Positions 35,143-47,142 of a stretch of DNA of 64,000 nucleotides are shown here, in pieces. Within the stretch, counting starts at the first letter, position 1. Every line of letters begins with the position of its first letter. The notes under the pieces are model-generated. The model saw only the letters and a program-made list of their open reading frames with translations. It was not told the origin of the DNA and did no database searches. Source of the DNA: Escallonia rubra. Lineage: Eukaryota > Streptophyta > Magnoliopsida > Escalloniales > Escalloniaceae. The stretch covers positions 134,518-198,517 of the forward strand of contig JAVXUO010001272.1 in the NCBI GenBank assembly GCA_033065855.1. The letters are read 5' to 3'. The position numbers and the translations under genes were made by a program.

Positions 35143-35770
35143 TGTTGAAAGCGTAATGGGTTCACAAATATAACTCAAACAACAATATATATATATATTA
35201 ATAATAAAATTTGTTTAAAAGAAATTCTAACACAAAGTTCTAATACAAAAGCACTCATAAAAACAATTTTTTTTATCACTACTAGCTTCAGCTAGCCTCC
35301 TATTCTAAGTTTTCCTTATCCTCTCATTCATAATGATACATCGTTCTTGGATATTGTTTATAATAGTATTACGTCCTTTGATAGCTACGAGACACTGAAG
35401 CTTTCATTTTCCAGCCACAAAAAGTTGCTGCTTGTCTTTGTTGACATTTATACCATGGCATTTCTTACCACTAAGATAGTCATCAGTTCAGCCAATAGCA
35501 ATTTAGGAGGGTTTGTTATTTCTAACAATTTCTGTAGGTTACCCTACGAGTGTCTTCCCCTCAGGCTCTAGACGGCATTTTTGCTGAAACCACTGGGAAT
35601 GCACATGACATTGACTGATAAATCTGCAACTATTTCCCTCCCTCCCGAATCTAGCAAACGCTTGTTTCGTTAGTTTACTGTTTTAAGAAGGGAATTATTT
35701 AGTCTATCTTAAGCTAAAGGTCCAGTAACATGATGTTATAACATTATGTAACTGGACCAGATGTATGATG
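35143..35770. other. Probable copia LTR remnant and spacer
   Basis: The first bases are the inferred end of the LTR belonging to the gag relic. The rest is AT-rich with no recognised gene. The short plus-strand frame at 35347-35571 is unsupported. Confidence 0.35.
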
Positions 35771-35785
35771 CTGCGGTGAAATAGA

Positions 35786-38700
35786 TGACTGCGTGGCTTG
35801 GGACCTTGGCGCACAAGCACAATATCTTTCCGATTCACAAACCTTTCTTCTCAGATTTTACCAAAGATGATTTGGAGGTTGCTTGGGCTGAAATAACGGT
35901 ATATTTATCTTTAAAACACATAACTCCAGATAAGTTTTGCTCTATTTATGAGTCTTAAATTATGCTTGCAGAAACGATACACAACAGACAACCCGTTGGC
36001 AAAAAAAAAAAAAATTTAAGAGGCTTGACAACATGTGAAGAGGTTGGAAGTATAATTTAAAGCAGTAGTATTTTATAGAGAATGACCGAGCCAAATTCCT
36101 GAGCAATATGAGGGACTTAAGGGTGGAAAAAATCTAGTGGGAGACACTAGTTAACTAGTGAAGCAAAGGTAAATGATTAGTTACGATATATACTTCAGTG
36201 ATTTTGATGCTTCATCTAGTAACGAAAATACAAAAAACAGAAAGAGTCGGTCCAAAACTCAAAAATCGGAAGGGAAACTTGATAGGGCATACACTTGGCT
36301 CAAAATCTTTCCCTAAGAAGCACCACAAACTTGTGAGAAAATTTAAAATGCATAAAATATATGTCATGTATATATTGTGTGAATGACATGTGCTTTCTTT
36401 CTAATTTTTTTTTTACTTTGTAGTACTTGAAGGATGGAATAAATCGTTCTCGAACTGAAATGTACATAATGTCGTACACTTGCAAGGATGGGACTGTACT
36501 AGAATCTGCAAAAGAGAAGTTGGTATGTCCTAGTTATGTGAATGAAAGTGTGCAAGTTTCCTTGACTGCATTGCGTGTTTCATGATAGAACGAAATTTAG
36601 TTCACTCATTCGTTATTTTGTAGGATAAAATTACTTGCATGTGTGAATGATCTTCAATGAATGACCAGAACATGTTTTTGGGGTAGAAGTCTTTCTGTAT
36701 TGCAGTGAAATTCAAAATTACAACATAATCAGTAACAAAATATGTACAAGGTTTATGCACACTCACAAACTCTCCAAATTCAAAATTGAAGGATTGCATT
36801 GCGTGTTTCACGAAATTTGTTACTGATTCAGTAACAAAATCTGTCATGTGAGCCTAGATCACGACATGATTTGAGCTTCCGATCAATGCATGTGTTTCAT
36901 ATCAGCAGTGTAGGGGTCACAAGTTTAGTTACCTATACACACAGCCAGCAAAAAGTTTTAGATAGCTGAGTGGGAGCTAAAATAACATAGCTCAATTTAG
37001 AGAGGCAATGTGCCCATTAAACTAGCAGTAATATAGATGTGGCATTGCATTATCACATTGCACAATGGTGAAAACGGAAGCAAACGAAGGTAGAAGAAGT
37101 TCCCAAGATTATTTAGAGGCAAATGCTATCTTCTGCCATATGGACAGGCAACTGCACCGTAAATAATTTCAAGACTTTGAGTGGCTTTTTTAATTTTAAT
37201 GGTATTTATATTGGCTTCCTATGTGGAAAGTGGCTTTCTTTGTGCTACTTTTGTGCTTTTTCATGGCTTTTGATTTTAATGGGCTGGTAATTTGGTGTTT
37301 TTTCTTACATGGGTGTTTGCATCTTGTGGCAAGAGTGTTATTCTTGAGAAATGGGTTAGTTTAAACATGTCTCTTGCAATGCTCTTAATGTGATTTCAGA
37401 TAGGATTTTCTTGGAATCAATCAAAAGTTGCTTAGAATGATTACAATTTGTTTGCAAATTGGTTCATAGGCCCTGCATTTAGTGTACTGGAGTGGCTCTT
37501 TCATGGTCATGCAAAATGTGTTGATGCTATGAAGTAGCATGAGCAAAAGCCTTGTGCGACACCGACACACACATGCACACAGAAGATTGAATTAATGGTA
37601 ATATTTGACTAGTTATTATAGTTCATTTCTAACGGCAGAGGACTTCATCTTTTTGTTTTAGTTACATAAAATGTGAAGACATCAACTGCTAACTCTCATG
37701 CAGAACTTTTGGTCCATACTTGGAACTAAGAAAGACACATGTTTGTGAGTTTGTGACATGCTTTCTTATGTGTCTTTAATTGTCCCCATCCGAGAATAAC
37801 ATCATTTTGTTATTTAAAGAGAATGCATACCCCCTATTCTATTCTAATGGACTCAAAGCCAAGACTCAGCTGATTTCATAAACAGTTGTTCATGAGACGT
37901 TATTTGACCATTGGACATGCCCTTTCTCTTGTAGGATGTGATCAAGAGGAAACAAGATGCCGCTGCAATATCTCAGGATGAAAGCAATATACTTGCTTTC
38001 ACAGACTTGTGGTAAAGATGGCCACGGTAGAGTTCGTTGCATGAGTATGGGAGCCAACAGCACGAACATATTTGGCACAAACAGAAGGATTTATGCCGAG
38101 TCTGCACCAAACATTATGGAAGAGCTTGTTGTGTTGAGAGAGAGTGGCTGAAGTTGACGCTATGAAGTCTCAACTAGAAGAACTCCACAACATGAAGTCG
38201 CAACTAGAAGAATTTAATAGCATGAAGTCTCAACTTGAAGAATTCAACAAAATGAAGTCTAATATGGACGAGTTCAAGTCTAAGATTGATGAGTTCGAGG
38301 CCAATTTCATGCAAACGTAGAGCCAAAATTTGAGGCCTTTCAACACTCAGGCAAGATTCGGTCACTTACTTTTATGTACAATAATATTTCCTGTTGTAGA
38401 GTTATTACAATTATGCATTTGGCCATGAAATTTCAGCTTCTTTGTAAACATTTCAGCTTCTTTTTTTTTTTTTTTTGTTTAAACCTCCCCTACCATGTAA
38501 GAACATAGCTCACAATCACACACACACATAGACAAGGACAAGGACATTATCCAAAGGATTACCCTATAAGTAATCTAGCTGTGTGTTATCTTCGATCAGT
38601 AACTTCAAACTTCATAGCACCACGAAGAAGATACTAGTGTCATAAAACGAGGTTAGGCTCTTCAGTAGAAGCTGTCCTCCCAAGAAGAGCTTGTATGACT

Positions 38701-39004
38701 TGTTAGAACTTGTAAGTTTTAATTTTGTGGTCTATGATATGATCAAATATAAGGACTTGCATCTCAATTTTGAGTTTGCAAACGGCCAATTTTGCTAGTG
38801 TGACACAGGGATGTCGTGTATTAGTACTCAGAACTTTAGAACTGTCAAAATTACTCACCTTATAAAGGTTGCACACACACACACACACACACAACTGATC
38901 TCAGTTTTGATACAACCTCTCAGTCATTGATGATGCTTTGTCGCATTTTGCAGGATGGTTGTGATGGTGAGGAGCAAGATGCAAGCACTGCGAATGAGGA
39001 CTAG
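35786..39004 (+). pseudogene. CACTA (En/Spm) second-gene relic, plant transposase_24 type
   Basis: Exon-like blocks lie in order: 35786-35900 (WLGTLAHKHNIFPIHKPFF), 36200-36345 (HTLGSKSFPKKHHKLVRKF), 36423-36520 (SRTEMYIMSYTCKDGTVLES), 37935-38330 (KDGHGRVRCMSMGANSTNIF, then heptad repeats of MKSQLEEFN type) and 38954-39004 (ending EQDASTANED). GSKSFA, ELFxxTHxxKDGTWV-like and GRVRxxGxGxxxSxxFG-like patterns are those of the Ptta/En/Spm transposase_24 family (PF03004). Stops and frame breaks are present in several blocks. The CACTA right end at 39718 is 0.7 kb downstream. Confidence 0.65.
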
Positions 39005-39289
39005 TTCCCATGTGTGCGTGGTTCGCAACTAAAGTCAGTGGATGTGTATAATATCTAGGTTGATATTGAGATTTTATGATGGCTTTTAAATTTAAGTGTT
39101 GAGATTGACGCTTTTGTATGGAATTTGGTGCACAGGATTATTGTTATATTAATTATATTGCACTACTTATGCAATTGCAAAACATGTTTATAATACTTCA
39201 GTTGCTAGTTCAATTGCATTTGTACGTTACTGTGATGAAACAAAAGGAAGCCCAGAAAAAAATTCAGCATGGGGGGTGGGTAGGTGTAC

Positions 39290-39718
39290 GTTAAATTTTT
39301 GAACATTAATCCCTACGGTTTAAACCGTAGGGATAGGCTTCAAAAATTTAAAAGGAAGGACCACAATTTAACTTTGCCCTATGGAATGTACCGTGGTATA
39401 GCTTAGGGTACCTATGGGGTAAACATATCCCTACGATATCAGCCGTAGGAATAGGGTTCTATAATTAAATATATTCTTAGGGTGTGACCATAGGCTAATC
39501 CCCAAGAATCGTCGCTATAAGTGGGTTAAAACAAATTTGGCATAGGTATATAGCTACGGCATAACCGTTGGTGATAATCTTCAGCACCGTAGGCATAGCT
39601 CTAGGGCATCGCAACTTACGCCTATTGTATAGTACCGTACGGATAGGCTATGTCTACGGTACTTGACACCTATGCCTATGGTACTATACCGTAGGCATAG
39701 CTTGTTTTTCTTGTAGTG
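39290..39718 (+). mobile_element. CACTA element right end with CCGTAGGCATAG subterminal repeats
   Basis: CTACGGTTTAAACCGTAG, GGTACTATACCGTAGGCATAG and similar inverted motifs recur. The terminus is CTTGTTTTTCTTGTAGTG at 39718. Its repeats differ from those of the end at 34748, so this is a second family. It most likely belongs with the transposase_24 relic upstream. It lies 190 bp before the aminotransferase start codon. Confidence 0.75.
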
Positions 39719-39908
39719 TTATAATATAGTGAATAATATGTTGTGCTTGGTGGTTGTTAGCCGGTTGGTGGGTAAGCCTATAGCAGTAAGTGGAAAAATA
39801 GCTGCTTGCTAAGTTGGTTCATCTTCAGGGATGACTGTCAAAACCATTAAGGGCACATAGATCTCCGAGCTTATGTTTTTTCTGAAGTAAGCGGTAAAGA
39901 GAGCAGCC
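39719..39908 (+). promoter_or_regulatory. Short upstream region of the aminotransferase gene
   Basis: Only 190 bp separate the CACTA terminus from the ATG. ATAATATAGTGAATAATATG lies at its left edge, with no clear TATA box at a typical distance. If the gene is transcribed, its promoter may lie in or beyond the transposon. Confidence 0.4.
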
Positions 39909-42900
39909 ATGATTCAAAGGAGTGCCTGCAGGGTCCGGCATTTGGTGAAATCTTCAATTCTAGGTTCCTCAAAATTTAAGGTTGGTGTTATGCTTAAAAT
40001 TGCACTTGCTTCATGTTACGAGCTTTATGATCATCTCAACATCTATGTTCGCAGTATGGAGCTAGCAACATTGCCTCTGAGGCTGCTGTTTCTGTAAAAC
40101 AAGCCATTCCGCAACCCTTTTGCTGGTAATTTTTCAACTAGCCGCTTCAAGCCATGCAATCTAACAAATTTTCACTTCATGTTTTATCTGTTAGATTCTC
40201 ATTTTTATGTAGTCATGGTTTTTTTCTGGTCTCAATGATAACAATGATAAAGTGGATTATGCCACCATTAAAGAACTGTACCAAAAAACAATACTGAGAG
40301 AAGTTCTCACCTTGAGTCCCTTAATTTGACTATCACCATAGCGTGGTCAACGTTAATCAAGGGTTTTCAAAATGGTTTTTATCTGGTAAACTCTTCAAAA
40401 TCTGAGTGCATGAGGTCCCTTTAAAAGGATGCAGAGGGAATTACATTCAGGTGTTAAGTAGGATTTACAATTGTGCAAGCAAGGGGACTTAACGTACCTT
40501 CCAACCTGCTTTTTGGGCGTGGTTAGCAATGGCGGTGATGCTGAATATGCAGATGTTGTTTGGAATAATCTGGGATTCGGACTAATGCCAGCGGATTACA
40601 TGTACACCACCAAATGCTCAGTAGGTGAAAAATTCGTAGAAGGCAAGGTTCTTCCTTACGGAAACATTGAGTTGAGCCCTTCTGCCGGTGTTCTAAATTA
40701 TGGACAGGTGAAAATCTGTAGTACTCAGGATCTTTTTTCCCACAAGTTCAAAGTATCACATTCTCTTGATAACGGACTTTTTTATGCACCTATGTTTGTT
40801 TGACAAAACAATAAACAGGGAGTCATTGAAGGTGCAAAAGTTTGTAGGGGAGAAAATGGGGGCATCCTTTTATTCCGCCCAGAGCAGAATGCAATTCGGA
40901 TGCAAGTCGGTGCTGAGAGAATGTGCATGCCTTCCCCCTCCGTTGAGCTATTCGTTGATGCTCTCAAACAAACGGCACTTGCTAACAGGCGTTGGGTACT
41001 CTCTCTGTGCTCCGAAATACTGTACAATCCATCTGTTCTTTTTAAGATGCTCCCAACTTTGGGGGTCTTCTTTCTAGAGTGGACGGCAAACTAACATTAT
41101 TGCATTTGCATAGAAATCATCATTCAGTTAGATCTCTTCCATCAAAATGGGTCAAAAACATGTATAAGCAGACTATTGTACACCAAGAATGGCCATAACT
41201 CAATGCCTGATTTATGGCAGATTCCTCCTCCAGGGAAAGGGTGGCTGTATATTAGGCCTCTGCTGATTGGGAGTGGGCCAATACTAGGCGTGGCTCCATC
41301 ACCTGAATACACCTTCCTCCTATATGCTTCCCCCTTTGGCAATAACTATTTCAAGGTCAGTTCATTTGTCCTGTTTCATCATTTTTAGAAGAATATTGGC
41401 CCCAAAGACACCAGCCATCGAATTGTCTCTATGAGCCATTGTAATGTCCCAAGTTTTGCAACTTTGAGCCACATTAGTCATAAATTCGGTTTTTTAATGA
41501 CACTTTTTACATTATGCACAATGAGTGGTATGGTGCCAAATTAAAGATACCAACATATGCTTTTTACATGACACTTCATTACAAGAAAAGCAAGTTTCAC
41601 TCAATGTTCGTTTTTGTCCTGTAAACAGGAGGGTGCCCTGAACTTGTATATCGAGGATGAATATCATCGTGCTTCACGGGGTGGATCGGGCGGTGTAAAA
41701 AGCATTACCAATTATTCCCCGGTAACTAACAATTATACTGCACTTGCACCGAGAATAGACCTACTTTTCTTTTTGATTGTTTTATTCTTCTAGTTTGTTC
41801 CTAGAAACAGATCACTTTCTAGATATCAACTGTAGTACAAGGCTCCATTTTTGTCTTCACAATCTGTTGGAGGACCTTCCGAAGCTGTAAGATCTTTTCA
41901 CTAGTTTTTCTGTAGAGGAGAGATTCGATAAAATTCAATGGGTATGTGGGTCACTTTTACATATGGAAGGAGCAAAAGCAGTTTCTTTTCATCAAACACC
42001 TGCATATCACTTGGTACTGCTTGTTCTTGGCCTCATTTATATCAACATTTCACTTAAAACAAACACGTATTCATCTCTTGGAAATGCCATTTCGCTACTA
42101 AAGTTCTGTTAGTTCTAGTTGTGGGTTCTATTTACAGTAGAACACTAAAGATTGCATGTGTCAAAATGCTCTCAAGTCAAGGTGATTTTCCTTGTGTGGC
42201 GCATAACTGTACTAAACAGCCATCTCATGTCTTGTAGGTACTGAAAGCACTAACGAAAGCAAAGGGGAGAGGATTTTCCGATGTCCTGTACCTGGATTCA
42301 TTGAACAAGAGATATATCGAGGAGGCCAGTTCTTCTAACATCTTCGTCGTGAAGGTATATTTGCTGACTGCCTAATTTTGCACCTAATTTGGCTGTTTTT
42401 GCACTCCTTTACTTTGTAGCTAAAACCTAACATGTTGTCGCTCTCATGTATCGTTAGAGAAAAAGAAGAGGTGCAACAATATCTAGTGCAAAAGTTGCTG
42501 CACTCATGGTGTTATATAAGTACTAATCCACCTCTGTACATAGGGAAATGTTCTCTCAACTCCACCAACCAATGGAACTATTCTCGAAGGAATCACAAGA
42601 AATAGCATTATTCACATTGCGCGCAGTCATGGCTACACGGTAACTGCTCAATGAACTGTGATCTTAATTACATACATCTATATCTATATCTATACTACCT
42701 ATAAAAGTATGAAAGTTGTAAATCATTTCTGAACGATTATGTTCTCCATTAATTACGTCAATAACACTCCTGCCTTCCCTTAATGACTCCCTTTTAAGTC
42801 TTATTGAAATTAAATGAACATTGGGTAACGAATCTTTTCTAAACATTGAAAAATGAAAAGTGTGATGAGAAAGAAAAACAAAACAAATAAATCCTTTTAT

Positions 42901-45900
42901 TACTCCCTTTTTTATTTTGTTGAAATGAAATAAATATTGGATAATGAATTGGGTAATGAAAATTGTGATTCCTTTTTCTTGCATTTTTTGGTTAACAAAC
43001 AATTAACCAATTGAAAATCTGAAAAACAAAATCAAGACAAAAAAATTGAAATACGTAAAAAATCATCTAAGAAACAAAAGACTGTTGAAAAAAAAAAAGA
43101 AAAATAGAAAAAACAGGGTTAAGTATGCATCAAAAATGGGAAAAAAACAAGGCGTCAATTTGAACTGAAAATTTGTTCACTTATTGTAATTGAAGGGCAG
43201 ATACTTTGCATTTGTCTTGAAAATCACAAATATTAAGTGTATATCATAAACCAATTTAACAAATTATAAAAACAAAGACTTAGATTCATTCTTTAAATTT
43301 CACCATTCGCTTTTCTTTTCAGCAGTACCATCAAATATTTATTCAATCCAAAAGCCTACATAGAAGATTTTCAAACATTGATTGCGAACATCAAATATAC
43401 ATTTCTCGTAAAACAAGTCACAAAAGAAATAAGAATATTATTGAATTATATTATTTGATCCCAAAAAGTTAATGATATCACCTCAAAAATTAATCTCGAC
43501 CACATCCACGTGCAATGCATGTGCTCCATACTAGTCTTATATATGTGTTATACACATATGACACTAGTGTTGCAGTCTCAATGAACTTCTACACAAGATA
43601 CACATATTGGTTTCTATAGGAACATAAAAATAGGATCTCATTCACATAATTATTGGTTGAGTATAAGCCCATCTATATAGGTGAAGAGGATAAATCAAAT
43701 TTATATATCAATATATCAATCTAAAAATATTATCTCAAAAGATAACTAATGACTTCTTATTTAAAAGTTAAACTTAACATTTCTAGATAGATCTATTATT
43801 ATCTAGCATCTCTCCTCACCCCCCCCCCCCCAACAAAAAAAAACATGGTATTTTGAGTAAAAATTCCATGTTTCTGGCTACACAACTTAACCCAAAGAGA
43901 AAATAAGAAACACAAATGTCTGACAAGAATCTTCCTGATTGTTTCATAGTCATACAACTCCAACATAAGACATCTCTCCATTAGAATCCACGCGTCAATG
44001 CGTCAATGAAAGCCCAGTTGTGCATCTATATATAGGAGTAGGACTAAAGGTTAATATCAAATGTCAACATGTAGAAAAGAGGTCTATGAACACAAAAAGG
44101 TACGAGTTTAAAGAGAATATCTTTTTGAGAAGAATGAGAGCTTTCCAACCATTTGGAAAGAAGGATATAGAAAAAAGAAAATGAGACAGAAATTATATGC
44201 AGGAGAGAGTACAAGAGGTTATATACGTTTAGTGGAGGAGTAGCAAAAAAGTGGAGAAACATAGCTAGTTGGCAAAGATATTTATGGGCTTAAGATCGAA
44301 TGAGGGAGGAATGTTGAATAACTAATTAGACCAAATCAAAAATCTAAAAACTTGAGACCATAGCTTACTGGGGACCTAGATAAGCAAGAACAGCAAAAAA
44401 TAAAGAATGGACGCAACAATGTTAAGTTATTATTTGCTCTAAAAGCTTAAGTTGTTAGAGATTGGACTTAACAATATTATCATCCTCAATAGTCCCCTCA
44501 CGTGCAAGGCTCTGATTGCACGGGAGAGACAAATCAAGGTGCATTGTCAACCAAGTGCACAAATAAACAGAATCTTGAATAGTTTCTTCTCCTTTAGAGG
44601 CACTGAGCATGATGAGAAAGGAAATGAGGATAAAATGGAGAAACTATAAACTTTCGAACCTATTATAAAAACATGCACCTGTAGTGATACATAAATTCCT
44701 TTTCCTAGTGGCTTATAATTGTAAACCGAAACCTGACACATGTGTGTATAACCACCCATGTTCACGTGCCAAGGGATTTACAAGAAATATATATGTATTG
44801 GCATATGCATGGAGGTCACCCATTCATGGCTATATATAGGATTGATTTGGAGGAGGATATCACACAAATGTGTCCTCGATAGTGCATATACCTATGTTGC
44901 TATTAGTGCGAGTTCTTCAGTAAGGTCTTTCCATGCTTTATTCCTCGTAGTTATCAACAAATTTTATGTCGTTTGTTTTTTCATGCGGTTATAGATCTTT
45001 TCCTTACACCTGTTTTCATTAATCTCACGGCCCGCTTGTCGCTAAAAGGTATATTCGTGCATCTTCTAACAACAAAATGTCGTGACAGCGCAAATCAATC
45101 GAAACTAAGAAGTTCATGAATATAGGGCGCAATGGTAGAGACTAACCTCAAACTATGGTAAGATTGCATATCCATGGCATCAGTTTATATCAAAAGAATT
45201 TCCTCCAACATTATATTGAGTGAGTCGCAACCACGTAAGCTAGTATCCTCCTTAAGAAACAAAATCTGGCACATTGTGATGGTTGAGCGGGTTGGGGCGA
45301 ACTTTGCTATTAATTTGTTTGAGGGGAATTTTGCAATCATTTCACACTTCAAATGAGTATTTGACAATTAAGCCTACTTGTCAAAATATTCTTTTTGACA
45401 ATTAAGTGTGTTTCATGTTAAGGCTAATGTTGTAGTGGTTGATGGTATTTCCTCTCTTTAAGCATCTTTCTTGGTGAAACATTAGATAAAGATTCACTAT
45501 CTATCAAAATAAACCATTGCCATCACAAAAGCACTACAACATTTTGAAAAATGGGCAGGTTGAGGAGCGTTCGATTCTCGTGGAGGAACTAATGGACGTC
45601 GATGAAGTCTTTTGCACTGGAACCGCTGTTGGTGTTGCCCCAGTACAGAGTATCACATACCAGGACAAAAGGTTAGAGCTACAACATGATAATGATCTTA
45701 GCCTGTACATATGACTTTCAGCGACCCCATTTGGTTCTAGAAATCTTACTTTCACTTGATAATCAAGATTTGAGTCTTATATAACTTGCAACTATTTGCA
45801 GGGTTGAATACGATATGTGTGCAAAGCAAGTTTCTGTGGAACTTTTGGCTAAACTTGTAGGGATCCAAAAAGGCCTTATCGAGGACACCTGGGGTTGGGT

Positions 45901-45916
45901 TGCCAAGATTTATTGA
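39909..45916 (+). CDS. BCAT: Branched-chain-amino-acid aminotransferase, ten exons
   Basis: Exons: 39909-39980, 40055-40125, 40527-40707, 40819-40995, 41221-41355, 41629-41721, 42238-42354, 42544-42639, 45559-45671, 45802-45916. All junctions are GT-AG and phases agree, giving 389 residues, the usual length for plant BCATs. The N-terminus [16 protein letters not shown] is Arg/Ser-rich without acids, like a mitochondrial transit peptide. Fold-type IV PLP enzyme features: [36 protein letters not shown], the PLP lysine in [11 protein letters not shown] (about K236), EEASSSN (about 271-277) and [12 protein letters not shown]. It catalyses reversible transamination of Leu, Ile and Val. The segment [15 protein letters not shown] differs from the usual GLFEGLKAYR, so activity could be altered. 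Intron 8 (2.9 kb) contains a Helitron. Confidence 0.92.
42689..43534 (+). mobile_element. Non-autonomous Helitron, copy B, in BCAT intron 8
   Basis: It begins TCTATACTACCTATAAAAGT after an A and ends with the hairpin CACGTGCAATGCATGTG, then CTCCATACTAG, before a T. It shares ends and internal blocks (for example AACAATTAACCAATTGAAAA) with copy A, which is on the opposite strand. It is 846 bp with no coding capacity. Confidence 0.88.
43535..45558 (+). other. Remainder of BCAT intron 8
   Basis: AT-rich sequence with a 13-base C run at 43819-43831 and no recognised exon or domain. Short frames on either strand are chance. The acceptor AATGGGCAG closes the intron at 45558. Confidence 0.6.
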
Positions 45917-46113
45917 GCTCTTCAGCCACACAAAGTGATGGCTGGTGTACTTAATTCCCACATTGAGCTCTATGTTGCCCAAGTTCTGGATTTGATATCG
46001 TTTATCAAGTTAGAGCAGCATTTGAAATTTCTTCACGTTATCAAACTGTGTAGCTTGCCACATTGTAACGAAAACCTTCAACTTAAGATTTGGCAATTTA
46101 GACTTTAATGTTT
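45917..46113 (+). other. 3' flank of BCAT (probable 3' untranslated region)
   Basis: Sequence between the stop codon and the Mutator-like element. It has no perfect AATAAA, but AT-rich text near 46080-46110 could serve for polyadenylation. Confidence 0.4.
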
Positions 46114-47142
46114 GGGCTAATTACACCTATGTCCCTGAGGTTTGGGGGTAATTACACACGAGGACACAAAGTTTCAAAATGTAACACTTATGTCCGTTGA
46201 CAAACGGAATACAAAAATACTTAACGGTTCTGACAAAAAGACCAAGTTGCCCCTAAATAAAAGTTGAAATCCTAATTTGCCCCTGGGACCACATGAAACC
46301 CTAATTTTCATTGTCTTCCCCCCCCCCTCCCCATTCCTGCAGCACCCCTTCGTCTGTGCCTCCCTGTCGCATGCGCCTCCCCCTACCCCTTCCCCGTCGC
46401 CCCCACCATACCCCTTCCCCGTCGCCCGCACCCTACCCCTTCCCCTTCCCCTTCCCCGTCGCCCCCACCCTCCCCCTTCCCCTTCCCCTTTCCCCTTCCC
46501 CGTCGCCGGTGTCGCCTTCACTGGTCGATCGGAAAATGAAGGGTGGTTGACCTCGAGACGGCGCCGGTGATAAATCCCAGGCGGTGGTGGCAGCGGTGCA
46601 ATGGTTGCGGAGGCGTTGGTGATGGCGCTCGGTGAAGGAGCGCTGGAGTTGATCGCCGGTGATGGGGCTGCTGACCGGAGTTGTTGGCCGTCGAGAGGTC
46701 TATCTGCAACATCGATCGGACGGTTGCAGTGGTGTAGCAGCACGGTGGCTTCGGCGCGATGCTCGCAGAGGCTCGATGAAGCAGCGCCGAAGTTGATCGC
46801 TGGCGACCGCTTGTGCGGCCGGTAGTGGGGCTGCCGGCGAGTTAGGGGGGGAAGACAATGAAAATTAGGGTTTCAAATTTCTTAATCTTCAAATCAAGGT
46901 TTAAAGTATTAATTTAATTTTTTAAAAATTACTCAGTATATACAATACAAGGGTAGTTTTGTCATTTTAAAAATACGTATTGCTGACATCATTAAAAAAG
47001 TACACTTTTTGGACGGAAACCTGACGGATGGACACGGGTGATACATTTGAAATACTTTTGGTCACGGAATGTTACATTTTGAAACTTAGTGTCCTTGACT
47101 GTAATTACCCCCTAACCTTAGGGACATAGGTGTAATTAGCCC
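46114..47142 (-). mobile_element. Non-autonomous Mutator-like element (MULE-3)
   Basis: The ends are GGGCTAATTACACCTATGTC at the left and the inverse at the right (GACATAGGTGTAATTAGCCC). The arms remain alike for about 90 bp and more loosely for about 170 bp. Flanks TTAATGTTT and TTAACTATA give no clean 9-bp duplication. The interior, read on the minus strand, shares CAGCCCCATCACCGGCGA, CCTTCACCGAG and GGGA(C/T)TTATCA(T/C)CGGC words with MULE-1, so the two are relatives. C-rich (CCCCTTCCCCGTCGCC)n text fills 46375-46510. The 189-codon minus-strand frame (46743-46174) is Gly/Arg-rich and probably not a gene. Confidence 0.75.

Noticed and set aside
46174..46743. 189-codon minus-strand Gly/Arg-rich frame in MULE-3
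   Set aside because: The frame runs through a (CCCCTTCCCCGTCGCC)n stretch and into a terminal repeat; composition explains it.
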